Source of the DNA: Vampirovibrio chlorellavorus
Lineage (GTDB): Bacteria; Cyanobacteriota; Vampirovibrionia; Vampirovibrionales; Vampirovibrionaceae
NCBI RefSeq assembly: GCF_003149375.1
Contig: NZ_QFWH01000004.1
Coordinates: 248,001-312,000 of the forward strand
Length of the DNA stretch: 64,000 nucleotides
Direction of reading: 5' to 3'
Shown here: piece by piece, positions 16,266 through 25,272 of the stretch
Layout: every line of letters starts with the position of its first letter
How positions within the stretch are numbered: the first letter of the stretch is position 1
Made by a program: the position numbers and the translations under genes
Notes under the pieces: model-generated
Told to the model about the DNA's origin: nothing
What the model saw: the letters and a program-made list of their open reading frames with translations, nothing else
The model's database searches: none

Positions 16266-19200
16266 GGGTTGGATAAGACCGCGGGGAGAATGGATTTTCG
16301 GGCGGCGTTGGGGTTCTTTGTGTCTTGAGCTGTCTTTTCCAGTTTACCCTGGGGCTTACCCAACGGTTGGGAGACCGCCTGCAGGCCTTTGAAGCGCTCC
16401 AGCGTTTCCGTCAGTGGGTTCCAGCCAGCCTCTGCGGTTACCCCTTCAAACTCCCCCTGCGGAATGTGTTCATAGATACTCTGAAGGGCCTGCCGCTGGG
16501 CCAGATCCAGTTGGGCCATGTGCGCCATTCGCTGACTGCGGGCCGTCATGACTTTTTTCAGGGTTGCCTCGGAAAACAGACCGTTGTCACTCAGCCCCTC
16601 GTTGATGAGGTGTAAGAGAATCCGCTGACTTTCCAGCTCGTGGTAGCGTAGCTGGTTGAAGCGGGGCGGGGTCGGTAGCTGGGCGATTTGTTGGTAGACC
16701 TTGCCAATCTCCTGAAAGTTAGCCCCTTGCCGCTGAATATGATCCCGGATACTGTTTACCAGCGTCAGGTTAAACGGCGAGCTTTCTTTCAAGGGCCTCA
16801 GGCTGGGTTCATCGTCCAGTATCAGGGCGCGTGAAATTTTTCCCTTCAGTCTGAAGAGTTGCACCAGATAATCATGTTCATCCGGGGTGAGCTTCATTAA
16901 TGCGGGCGGTTTTTTTCCGTTGACCTGCAGTTGCTCCATCAACCGGCGCAAGCCAGTGGCGGCCCTGTAATGGCCCGAGTCAGCGGCGTAGGCTTTTTGA
17001 TAGTAATCCAGCGCCTGGGCGTCCCGGCCTTCCTCTTCGGCCACTTGGCCCAGTGTGGCCAGGGCATTCGGGTCGTTGGGCAAAATCAGCAGGACCGTTC
17101 GGGCCTCGTTTCGGGCCAAGGCGTTATTCCCGGACAGGAACAGGGCCTGAGCTTTGATCCAGCGGGCTTTTCCATTCAGCGGATCGCTTTGCAGCACCCC
17201 TTCTGCCAGACTCAAGGCTTCCGTGGCCTGATTGTTATTCAGGTAATAGTCCCCCAGTGCCAGACTCAGCGCCGTTCGCCCGGTCTCACTGGCGGTCACC
17301 CGAATGCCGCTTTTCAGGGCGCCTTCCGCTTTTTGCCAGTACGATTTGGACTTTTCAAGGCTGAGGGGTGGCTTTTGCCACAAGGCCTGATCGGCCAGAC
17401 GGGCGTAAACCTCATACAGCACGTGATGGGCACGCCCCTGCTGTGAATTGTGGGAATCCAGAGTCACAGCGCGCTGGGCGGCGCTCAGGGCCGGGCCATA
17501 CTGACGCTTCCGCATAAGGTAGTGGGCTTTTAGGCGATTGGCCGTGGCATTATTTTCGGCCAGCGACCTGATCGGCCCGAAGTGTTTGTCCAGATAGTCC
17601 CAGTCCAGCTGGGTTAAGGCGGCTTCATAGGCCGATAGTATCGCTTCAGTGTTCCCCGGCTGAAGGGTCAGGGCATTTTGGAAGGCCTGACGGGCTTCGC
17701 TCATGGTTTGAGCCTGCATGAGCCCCTTGCCCATCAGCAGCCAGCCGGTGGCGTCCCGTCGGTTTTTAGCCAATCGGCTCTGCGCGCTGGCCATCCATAA
17801 CTTGCCCCGCAATGTACTGACCCAGGGCTTACTGCGGGCAAAGGCCCTGCCGGAGAGGGTGTTCAGGGCCTGTTGATAGGCTTTTAGGGCTTCATCCGGC
17901 TTTTGGTTCTGTAGGGACAAATCGCCCAGTAGCTCGGCGCTCTGGAAGTCCTGCGGGTTCAGAGCTAGGGCCCGACGGAGGGCATCCATGGCCTTGGGGC
18001 CGGAACAGCTTTGCCCCAGTGCTTTGTACAATACCGCAGAAGAAGATGCTGCCTGCTGTCGGGTAAAGGCCTCTATCTGTTGGCAAGTGGCGGGCTGAGG
18101 GATCTGGTAAGCCCCGGCCAGGGCCTGTTCCAGACTTTCGGCCACAGCGGCGGACAGGTTCTCCCGAGGCATAACCGTATCCATCCAGTCCGCCACCAAG
18201 GGGGCCAGTGCGTTATCCTTGCTTTCAGCCTGGGTAAAGGCCTGTTGGGCCAGTGGGTATTGACCTACCGCCACCAGTTTTTCCCCCAGCTGGAACAGGG
18301 CCACCGGGTGGGTTGCCTTGGACAAGGCTTGCTGAAAATAGGAACGGGCCTGCTGGGTTTTCCCGGCGGCCTGTGCTTCCACCCCACGGGTAAAAAGGCC
18401 TTCGGCGCTATTGGCGGAGAGATCTTTGGGGGGCGGGGTGACCCGGTAATGCTGGATGGCTTGTTGAGACAGGTTCTGAATATCCACCCGATGGATGTCG
18501 GTGGGCTCAATGGCCAGATGGGTTACCCCCCCCTTGGGCTCCACTTTCATCACGCTTTGGGCCGAGGCAAGGGCCTGTACCACATCCACCCGGATTTTAC
18601 CCATCAGGCTGCTGACCCGCTCGGTCAGGCGCAGTAAATCTTCCGAGGCCGTGAGGGCGCTGTCGGCCAGTTTGATGTGGGTGGCATCGGGGATCGGTTC
18701 CGGGCTGGTGGGGTCCAGAGCCACCCAGTCCCCGCTTTGGGCGGTGCCAATGTAGGCTTCCGTCCACATGTGAAATACAAATTTCCCCAGATCCGAATCC
18801 TCGTCCGGCAGATAAATCAGGCCAATGGCCACCCGGGCGGGAATTCCGGCTGAGCGCAGCAGGGAGGTCAGCAACACCGCATGCTCGGTGCAATCGCCTT
18901 TTTTGCTCTCAAAGGTCTCTTTGGCCGTGGCAAAGCCCACGCTGAAGTCCTTGTTGGCAATGTTCTGGTACACCCATTGCTGTAGCTTTCGGGCGGCGTA
19001 ATACGCCCGATTTTCCGGGCCAATGACCCGCAAAGCGGTTTGATCCAGTTCGGGGTCATACACCTGCAGGTAAGGGGTGGCTTGCAGGTATCGTTTGTCA
19101 AAGCGGGTGGGAAAGGTGGCCAGAGAATTGGCCGGTTCTTGCTGGCGAACCCGCAAATACACGGCAGCGGGATCCGTGGAAAAGTCTATGGAAGCGAAAT

Positions 19201-20149
19201 CAGAGGGGAAATCGGCTTCGGGAGCCGTGATGACCTGCTGGTACAGGGTGTTGGGCAGCAGCGTCTTCAGGTCCAGAGTCTCTCCCTTGATTGAACTCAG
19301 TTTGAACAGGGCATGGGTGGTGGTACGAGGCTGGGGAATGGCATTGCTCATAATGGTGGCGGCTTGTATCAGATCCACCGTCTGCCGATCCATGGCCTGC
19401 ACTTCCCGCTGGGAGGCATAGACCATTTCCAGGCCGGACTGGCTGCCCAGCGATTGCGATTTGTACAGTTTGCCCTGCTCATCCCGCCATTCGTAGATTT
19501 TTTGTTGTTTACTGGCCGGATTGCTGAGTTCAAACTTGCGGACCGGTTTCACTTCTCCGGTGGCCAAGGCCAGCTTTTCCCGTTGCAGGGGCTTGACCGT
19601 GGTATTGACCACTTGCGGCTGCACGCCCAGATGCAGGGTTTGGTAGTTGAACTGGCTACCCGCCTTGTCCTGATAGTGCTGGCGGTACACCTGCTTGATT
19701 TTTTCCCCGCCGGGGAACAGAAAATTTTCTCGGGCGATGGGAGCCTGAGCTACACTGGCTGTGTTTTCTCGCACCAGTCGCACATCAATGCCGTCCTCAT
19801 CCAGCTGGCCGTTGGCCTCCAATAGGGCCTCATCGCCCAACGTGTACCGGTAGCTGAAGCTGACCGCCTCGTGCGTGTGCGGGCTTTCCACGAACCGGCT
19901 GATTGCGTTGACCTCAAAAGGGCTGCCCTGCCTGCTGAAATGGTTGACGTGACTGACTTCGGTCACCGTGTTGTCCGGATTATCCGGGGCCGGAAAACTG
20001 TGAATGCCCACTTTGCCAATGGCTTGCCCGTTGGCTTTTAACGTGTACCAGTCGGTTTCTGCCCAAACCGACAAAGGCGTGGCCAAACCCGTCCATAGGC
20101 TCAGGGACAGGGCAATGCTCGCATGAAAAGGGCGATAGGGCTTGGGCAT
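16262..20149 (-). CDS. Large exported transglutaminase-like protein with TPR repeats
   Basis: 1295 residues. A signal peptide (ASIALSLSLWTGLATPLSVWA) is followed by a beta-rich N-terminal region. Next comes a transglutaminase/cysteine protease-like core with a complete triad: Cys420 in KKGDCTEHA, His460 in FHMWTEAY and Asp479 in WVALDPTSP. From about residue 570 onward there are many tetratricopeptide-type repeats, for example AAGKTQQARSYFQQALSKA and ALATLGQVAEEEGRDAQALD. The architecture suggests a periplasmic or outer-membrane-associated peptide-modifying enzyme on a protein-binding scaffold. Substrates are unknown. It is transcribed alone; the gap before it holds only repeats. Confidence 0.82.
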   Translation of the reverse strand: MPKPYRPFHASIALSLSLWTGLATPLSVWAETDWYTLKANGQAIGKVGIHSFPAPDNPDNTVTEVSHVNHFSRQGSPFEVNAISRFVESPHTHEAVSFSYRYTLGDEALLEANGQLDEDGIDVRLVRENTASVAQAPIARENFLFPGGEKIKQVYRQHYQDKAGSQFNYQTLHLGVQPQVVNTTVKPLQREKLALATGEVKPVRKFELSNPASKQQKIYEWRDEQGKLYKSQSLGSQSGLEMVYASQREVQAMDRQTVDLIQAATIMSNAIPQPRTTTHALFKLSSIKGETLDLKTLLPNTLYQQVITAPEADFPSDFASIDFSTDPAAVYLRVRQQEPANSLATFPTRFDKRYLQATPYLQVYDPELDQTALRVIGPENRAYYAARKLQQWVYQNIANKDFSVGFATAKETFESKKGDCTEHAVLLTSLLRSAGIPARVAIGLIYLPDEDSDLGKFVFHMWTEAYIGTAQSGDWVALDPTSPEPIPDATHIKLADSALTASEDLLRLTERVSSLMGKIRVDVVQALASAQSVMKVEPKGGVTHLAIEPTDIHRVDIQNLSQQAIQHYRVTPPPKDLSANSAEGLFTRGVEAQAAGKTQQARSYFQQALSKATHPVALFQLGEKLVAVGQYPLAQQAFTQAESKDNALAPLVADWMDTVMPRENLSAAVAESLEQALAGAYQIPQPATCQQIEAFTRQQAASSSAVLYKALGQSCSGPKAMDALRRALALNPQDFQSAELLGDLSLQNQKPDEALKAYQQALNTLSGRAFARSKPWVSTLRGKLWMASAQSRLAKNRRDATGWLLMGKGLMQAQTMSEARQAFQNALTLQPGNTEAILSAYEAALTQLDWDYLDKHFGPIRSLAENNATANRLKAHYLMRKRQYGPALSAAQRAVTLDSHNSQQGRAHHVLYEVYARLADQALWQKPPLSLEKSKSYWQKAEGALKSGIRVTASETGRTALSLALGDYYLNNNQATEALSLAEGVLQSDPLNGKARWIKAQALFLSGNNALARNEARTVLLILPNDPNALATLGQVAEEEGRDAQALDYYQKAYAADSGHYRAATGLRRLMEQLQVNGKKPPALMKLTPDEHDYLVQLFRLKGKISRALILDDEPSLRPLKESSPFNLTLVNSIRDHIQRQGANFQEIGKVYQQIAQLPTPPRFNQLRYHELESQRILLHLINEGLSDNGLFSEATLKKVMTARSQRMAHMAQLDLAQRQALQSIYEHIPQGEFEGVTAEAGWNPLTETLERFKGLQAVSQPLGKPQGKLEKTAQDTKNPNAARKSILPAVLSNP

Positions 20150-20366
20150 TGATGTAATCCGGTTGCTGGGGGCTGTTCCGTTCCTGCAATACCCTCAGCT
20201 TAGCGAATTTCATCCAATCCGCCATCCGAAGGATGGAGGAGCCGATGCTTTGACCGTCTTCATACTGCTTTTGCGGCATTGAGAATTAATAGTGTTAAAC
20301 AGGATTATCCCAAGACGTGCTACTCAGGTCTGACATCTTTATTTTGCTTTCTTTTTCAGGCTGCTA

Positions 20367-20490
20367 TTTGTCATTCCCACGAAAGTGGGAATCCACTGAA
20401 CGGGGCAACGCCCATCCAGCAATCAAAAGAGAGGCGTCAATCAATCCAACTGACAGGCAGCATGGATTCCCACTTTCGTGGGAATGACCA
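20367..20490. repeat. Inverted pair of ATTCCC-N8-GGGAAT palindromes with conserved interior
   Basis: The left unit 20367-20395 reads TTTGTCATTCCC, ACGAAAGT, GGGAATCCA; the right unit 20463-20488 is its reverse complement. The interior ATCCAGCAATCAAAAGAGAG recurs, inverted, inside the pair near 56765-56888. The interior as well as the ends is therefore shared, as expected for a small non-autonomous mobile element. It fills most of the 377-base gap between the transglutaminase and GH9 genes, where I see no gene. Confidence 0.88.
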
Positions 20491-20526
20491 ATCGGACGCC
20501 GGGGAATCATTGACGTTTTTTAAAAA

Positions 20527-22389
20527 CTATTTGCCACCTTTTTTGGCCGGACGCAAGCGCTCCGGGGCCAGTTTAAAGTTGAGCGGGCTGTTGGGATCTC
20601 CGGATTTCTCTTTGTCGCCTTGAGGGCCACTGTTGTAGGCGTCATTCAGGGCGGCCAGCACAAAAGCCAGACTGGCGTTGTTCAGGATGCGGCTTTCGTT
20701 GGAGCCGGTGGCCTTGGCCTCATCCACGTAACTGCGCGCACCGAGGCCTTTGGGTGTGCTGCCATCGGTGGCTCCCTCGTTGGGGCCATCCACCAGCAAG
20801 CCCGGAACGACTTTATCCATGACCTGAGACCAGCGGTGGGCCGGGTACTTCACGGATTGTCCTTCCATGCCTGTGATATAGGTCATGGCCAGGGGGTTCA
20901 TCCCGTAGAAATAGGTCACACTGCGGCTGGCCGCCTGCCGGTAGCTGATGTCCCCACTCAGCCTATAGGCGCTGAGCAACAGGGCAATGCGCTCCGCGAT
21001 TTCCGGGTTGGAGCCCTCCCCGAACTGGGAGAGCCCGGTACTGTAAATATCCGCTTGCATACTGGCTTTCAGGCCATCCGCCAGACGCAGGATATTGTTT
21101 TTCAGGGAATTGGCCACCGTGGCGTCCTGATTTTTGGCGTAGAGCAGGTAGTTGGTGATGCCCAGTATGGCCGGGTTCATCCAGGTGAAGCGTTGCAGGG
21201 GCACGTCCCCCACGTGGGTCAAAAAGTAGCGATGATACGGCTCTTTGCCGGTACTGATGTACAATTCCGCGGCGGCCCACAGCCGGTAGGGCAGATCGCC
21301 CTTGGCTTTGGGCGTCAAAAATTCCCCGGAACCGGAAAAATCGATGTCTGAGCGCTGGTAAATCACCCCGGGATGGCTTTCCAGAAAGCTCCAGGCTTTT
21401 TCGGCCGCCCGTAAGGCTTTCACGCTGTAGCCCAAATCGATTGACTTGAAATCCCGCACGGCCATAGCGAATACGGCGGCGGCGCTGGCGGTGTCCTGCG
21501 TGGTGATGCCGTAAACATAGCGGGTTTGCTCATCGTCGGTGGGGCCCACTTTGCCCGGCCATTTTTTGCCAGCCACCTTGCGATAGAAGGAGCCATCCTT
21601 GCGTTGCATGGTCAGCAGCCACTCCAGCCCGTTTTTCACTTCGTGGTGCAGGTCATCGGTGACCCCATAGCCGGGCTCAAACAGGGGATAATCCATACGG
21701 AAGTATTGAAAGGCCTTGGGGCCCCACTCGTGCATGGCCATCAATCGGGCTGCGGACAGGGCGGTGGACGTTACGTATTTCGCGTAATCGCTGCCGTTGT
21801 GCCAGCCGCCCACCACGTCCAGGGTTTCTCCCAGGCTGAGGCGGGGGGTGTTACTCTCTTCCAGTTGCTCGGCATCCCGCAGGTGGCAGGCACCCCGGTA
21901 AATTTTCAGGACGCGATCCTCGATTTCGCTGCCGCAGCGCTGAAAGTAGAAGCTGCGCACCACCGGCTTCAGGTTGTCCCAGTAGAGATAGTCGTTGATC
22001 TGGACGGGTTTGGATTTCACATCGCTGCCTTCCACCCGTAATTCGTAGGTACCGGGCAACTGAAAGTCGGAAAAGTCCAGCAGCAGGTTCTTGGTGCCGG
22101 GGCCTTGCTGGGTTTCATCCTGAAAAGCCTGAATGTTATCCACTTTATAGACGGTGGCCCCCAGCAATACCGGAAATTTGGGATTGCGTTTGGTGGGGTC
22201 AAACAGCACCACTTCAATTTTTTGATCTTCGGGGACATCTTCCAGAATGGCCACTTTGGCCCCTTGAGGATGATAGCCGATGGCCGACTGGCGGAAGGCC
22301 ATGGCAGCGGCGTCGGGAATCAGGCTGATGAAAGCGGACAGGGTAAAAACGGCAAAGGCACAGGCCTTTCGGGTCAGAAATGGGGACAT
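20527..22389 (-). CDS. Glycoside hydrolase family 9 protein with N-terminal Ig-like domain
   Basis: 620 residues. A signal peptide (about 1-29) is followed by a CelD_N-type Ig-like domain (about 32-130) and an alpha/alpha barrel with GH9 landmarks. These are GGWHNGSDYAKYV around 195-207, HRWSQVMDKVVPGLLVDGPN, and NESRILNN with the general acid candidate Glu565. In GH9 enzymes the first motif is normally DAGD, whose two aspartates position the water nucleophile. Here it is N198-G-S-D201, so the second Asp is kept and the first is Asn. Substrate may be a beta-glucan or amino sugar polymer. Activity is uncertain. Confidence 0.8.
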   Translation of the reverse strand: MSPFLTRKACAFAVFTLSAFISLIPDAAAMAFRQSAIGYHPQGAKVAILEDVPEDQKIEVVLFDPTKRNPKFPVLLGATVYKVDNIQAFQDETQQGPGTKNLLLDFSDFQLPGTYELRVEGSDVKSKPVQINDYLYWDNLKPVVRSFYFQRCGSEIEDRVLKIYRGACHLRDAEQLEESNTPRLSLGETLDVVGGWHNGSDYAKYVTSTALSAARLMAMHEWGPKAFQYFRMDYPLFEPGYGVTDDLHHEVKNGLEWLLTMQRKDGSFYRKVAGKKWPGKVGPTDDEQTRYVYGITTQDTASAAAVFAMAVRDFKSIDLGYSVKALRAAEKAWSFLESHPGVIYQRSDIDFSGSGEFLTPKAKGDLPYRLWAAAELYISTGKEPYHRYFLTHVGDVPLQRFTWMNPAILGITNYLLYAKNQDATVANSLKNNILRLADGLKASMQADIYSTGLSQFGEGSNPEIAERIALLLSAYRLSGDISYRQAASRSVTYFYGMNPLAMTYITGMEGQSVKYPAHRWSQVMDKVVPGLLVDGPNEGATDGSTPKGLGARSYVDEAKATGSNESRILNNASLAFVLAALNDAYNSGPQGDKEKSGDPNSPLNFKLAPERLRPAKKGGK

Positions 22390-22472
22390 AAGATGCTTCA
22401 GCCTCTGGCAACCAACACAGTGGAACCATCTTAGGCAAGATGCCCCACCCTGTCAAAACGCAGGCATTAACT

Positions 22473-23480
22473 TTATAAAAATTTATGCCTTAAACCTTTA
22501 CCGGTTGAAGCGCCTCTGAGCTTCGGATCATTATCATTGATCCATTCTTCATCGCTTTCTTCACCAGCACGAGCAATTTCATTGTAATCTTCTTCGAGCT
22601 GGTTTAATGCTTTCTCCATAGCACACTGAAAAGGGGCTACTACTTCAATTAATTTACAGGTAACTGGTTCACGCTCAAGTAAGTTAGTTTTGAAAACCGA
22701 ATCCATAAAGCACTTGGCAAGCCCTTCTGTAATAAGTAAAGGAATTGTGCCAATTACCTTAACTGGCAAAGTAACTTTATTTACAAAAAAATCATTTTTT
22801 TTCAGTTCTTCAGTATCTTTAGCGGGTTCTGAGGAAGAACTAGGGCCTTCAGCAGCCCATCGAGCACTCTTAGCCTGTTTCATATATTGTTTGGCTAATG
22901 TGGTATCACCCTTCATCTTTGCAGCGATTGCAGCTCGTCTATAAGCTCTCGCCTTCTGTGTTTCCGCAGAGGTTTCCGTGAGCGAAAGTAACATTTTTTC
23001 TTCTGCAAAATTGTAATAATGTCTTTTGTCAGCTGCGTGTTTTGCGTTACTTAAAAATTGATCTCCCACGAAAAAGTTTTGTGAGGGGCCAAATTTTCTG
23101 ACTTTGGCATATCTTTCTTTATCGGCGACTAGGAATTTATCTAATTTATTTAAACCCCATCCTGCTGCGGTAGCAGCAGCGTCACTTTCATCAAGAGCGC
23201 CATCCCATGACGAACCTTCACCGGATCCAAACAAAATACTTTTTCTACTAAAAACATCGTTTTGAGGGCCGTATGGATTGGGACCCACATACTTTAAGGG
23301 GCTTGGTTGATTGAGGGAAGCCGGGGCTGAATTTTTTTGCTCTTTTAGCTTTCGAGACAGGTAACCCGTCGACATGGTGGCTAAAAGTGCTGTCGGTAAG
23401 CTAGCGCCACTACCTGCTGACAGTCCAGCCACAAAGGATACCGGTGAAAAGTGAAAGTTGTTCGTAGAATTACTACTCAT
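22473..23480 (-). CDS. Hypothetical protein, AT-rich orphan
   Basis: 335 residues that I do not recognise. The N-terminus is Ser/Gly/Ala-rich (FVAGLSAGSGASLPTALLAT), the middle contains an Ala/Lys helical stretch (AYRRAAIAAKMKGDTTLAKQ) resembling a single TPR-like hairpin, and a hydrophobic segment VKVIGTIPLLITEGLAKCF follows. The C-terminus is acidic. The gene is visibly richer in A and T than its neighbours and no ribosome site is obvious. It is flanked upstream by a repeat element. Recent acquisition is likely. Function unknown. Confidence 0.6.
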   Translation of the reverse strand: MSSNSTNNFHFSPVSFVAGLSAGSGASLPTALLATMSTGYLSRKLKEQKNSAPASLNQPSPLKYVGPNPYGPQNDVFSRKSILFGSGEGSSWDGALDESDAAATAAGWGLNKLDKFLVADKERYAKVRKFGPSQNFFVGDQFLSNAKHAADKRHYYNFAEEKMLLSLTETSAETQKARAYRRAAIAAKMKGDTTLAKQYMKQAKSARWAAEGPSSSSEPAKDTEELKKNDFFVNKVTLPVKVIGTIPLLITEGLAKCFMDSVFKTNLLEREPVTCKLIEVVAPFQCAMEKALNQLEEDYNEIARAGEESDEEWINDNDPKLRGASTGKGLRHKFL

Positions 23481-23612
23481 ACTTTAAAAACCCACAATCG
23501 TTAAATGACTTAATCTATTACTACTACAAAAACTATCAATCGGCGAGTTTAAAAATCCTCTATTAATAGTTGTTATCTTTAACAAAAAAATACGGGTAGG
23601 CAAAGGCACAAA

Positions 23613-23697
23613 GCGCGGGGAGGTCTGGAGGGGGGACAGGGCTTGCCCTGGACTCTGTCCCCTCTCCAGTGGGGTCTAAGGGGCAACGCCCCTTAAA
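23613..23697. repeat. GC-rich double-hairpin repeat, copy A
   Basis: The sequence holds CTGGAGGGGGGACAG and its near-inverse CTGTCCCCTCTCCAG around a short centre, then a second hairpin AAGGGGCAACGCCCCTT. About 85 bases, roughly 90% the same by eye as copy B at 57031-57116. A partial third hairpin-like GGAGCAACGCCCCT follows at 23711. It lies in the 261-base gap between the orphan and the GGDEF gene, where no gene is seen. Confidence 0.85.
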
Positions 23698-23741
23698 AAA
23701 CTGGCGCTAAGGAGCAACGCCCCTGAAAGGAAAGTCACAGC

Positions 23742-24644
23742 TTAAAGCGTGGGGACAATTTCACTGAACAGGCACACCCGGGGTAGATCATCCGCATCCG
23801 CTTTGCTGTGGTACAGGGCATGCCGCCCATAGCGCATTAGGGTGTCGGCATCCTCACACCGGGCATCTCTCAAGGGATAAGACACGATTCCCGCGCTGAC
23901 CAGCACTTCTTCGGTGTAGCCGCCCTGCTGAAACACCTGTGTGTTCAGTGTTGTCACCATGCGGGCAGCCAGGGTCCTGGCACCGGCTTCCGTGCTTCGG
24001 GGCAGCAAAATGCCGATTTCATCATCCCCTATGCGGGCCATCACATCCTCATGCCGAATCATGCCGATGATCTGCTCCCCCAAAAATCGCAACAGAGCGT
24101 TCACAAACTGGTAGCCATAGCTATCCAGATATATTTGATAACAATCCAGCCCCAATACCATTAGGGAGAGTTCCGCCTGATGGCGCTTGGCCAGGGACAA
24201 CTCTCCGGTGAGACGGCTCATAAAGTACGGGCGGCTGAACAGGTTGCTCACCTCATCCCGCTGGGCGGATTCCGACAAGGCAGCCAGCAACTCTGCCTGA
24301 CGGATGGCCCCACTCAAGCTGTTCAGCCACTCAAAATCGCTACCCGTGGCGGACACCCAATGGCAGTCGATGTCCAGAACAGGCAATGGGGCGTCGTGGC
24401 TGGCTGCGGGCAAAAGTCCAATCAGGGCGGTGGCCGCTCGGGCGAACCGACATCGCTCTAACAGGGCCGTCAGCTCGGTCAGCGGCAAATCGGAGAAGAT
24501 GACCGCCTGTGGGGCGTCCCATAACTGCTCCAGCAAGGCCGCTTCAGAGTTCGGCGTTTTGATGGGGAATCGATCACCCACGAGCGTGGTTAATCGGGCC
24601 CTGAACGCTTCTGGCTGTTGGCATAGCAGGTAAATTTCTGTCAT
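23742..24644 (-). CDS. Degenerate GGDEF-domain protein with N-terminal receiver-like region
   Basis: 300 residues. The first 120 look like a degenerate receiver-type domain (PQAVIFSDLPLTELTALLER). A GGDEF domain follows (DEVSNLFSRPYFMSRLTGEL, then LGLDCYQIYLDSYGYQFVNA). The active-site loop, normally GGDEF, reads GDDEI at 206-210. GG(D/E)EF is needed for diguanylate cyclase activity, so cyclic-di-GMP synthesis is doubtful; a GTP-sensing or structural role is possible. It follows the FlaG-like gene on the same strand after 70 bases and may share its transcript. Confidence 0.75.
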   Translation of the reverse strand: MTEIYLLCQQPEAFRARLTTLVGDRFPIKTPNSEAALLEQLWDAPQAVIFSDLPLTELTALLERCRFARAATALIGLLPAASHDAPLPVLDIDCHWVSATGSDFEWLNSLSGAIRQAELLAALSESAQRDEVSNLFSRPYFMSRLTGELSLAKRHQAELSLMVLGLDCYQIYLDSYGYQFVNALLRFLGEQIIGMIRHEDVMARIGDDEIGILLPRSTEAGARTLAARMVTTLNTQVFQQGGYTEEVLVSAGIVSYPLRDARCEDADTLMRYGRHALYHSKADADDLPRVCLFSEIVPTL

Positions 24645-24714
24645 GTTTACTATTATAAAGCGCTTTTCCGCCCGGGGTGAAGCAGGAGCGAATGGGTGGG
24701 TGGATATTATGGAT

Positions 24715-25272
24715 TTAACCGCTTAAATCGGTTAGCAGGCCCGCATAACGCTCCAGTTTATCCGACAGGCGGGCCAACTCCAGCGGTGTTATTTGCAAAA
24801 TAAGCTCTTCCGAGGGCAACGCCACCAGTTCCACCATCCCGGTCAAGGCATTCAGGCGAAATTCGTAGCGCTTGCCCGTTTCCAGAGAGACATTCATAAG
24901 GCCCCGCATTTTGGCGAACAATCGAATCTGCTCGGCCTCCTCTTCGGAGAACGCTTCGCCCTGCTCGTCCTTGTCCTCCTCGGCCTGTTCCCGACGGCGT
25001 TCTTCTTCCAGAGCCTTGATGGCTTCTTCGCTGGACAGTTTTTGAATCAGCGGCTTACCCGCCTGTTCCGCACGGGCCAGATTTCCCGCTGTGTAGGGAT
25101 TCAGCGGGTCGGTGTACGGATTGACCTGAGCGGGTCTGGGTAAGCCTTCAAATCCCATGGTTTGAGCGCTCTCTGCATTTGGGTCATCTGTGGGATACGC
25201 TGCTACTTGTATCTTCTCGGCGGATCGGCTAAATTCTTTAGGATAAGTATTCACAATTGATACAATTCCCAT
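24715..25272 (-). CDS. Hypothetical protein with FlaG-like C-terminus
   Basis: 185 residues. The first 75 are Pro/Asn-rich and low complexity, followed by a charged helix (EEAIKALEEERRREQAEEDK). The last 60 (YEFRLNALTGMVELVALPSE, then LILQITPLELARLSDKLERY and AGLLTDL) follow the FlaG pattern in which a beta strand pair precedes a conserved I-x-P-x-E stretch and a short helix. FlaG proteins modulate flagellar filament length. No flagellar gene is present in the window, so the assignment rests on pattern alone. Its ATG shares a CATG with the divergent gene at 25271. Confidence 0.5.
   Translation of the reverse strand: MGIVSIVNTYPKEFSRSAEKIQVAAYPTDDPNAESAQTMGFEGLPRPAQVNPYTDPLNPYTAGNLARAEQAGKPLIQKLSSEEAIKALEEERRREQAEEDKDEQGEAFSEEEAEQIRLFAKMRGLMNVSLETGKRYEFRLNALTGMVELVALPSEELILQITPLELARLSDKLERYAGLLTDLSG
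25238..25266 (+). promoter_or_regulatory. Candidate promoter for the 25271 gene, leaderless geometry
   Basis: TTAGGA (25238-25243), a 17-base spacer and TACAAT (25261-25266) precede the ATG at 25271 by four bases. The expected transcription start would fall at the start codon. The -35 is poor (3 of 6). Confidence 0.35.

Noticed and set aside
20279-20623. Open frame across the repeat pair
   Set aside because: It translates the palindromic repeats (SHESGNP, HFRGNDQ), a peptide seen wherever these repeats occur, and is not a gene.
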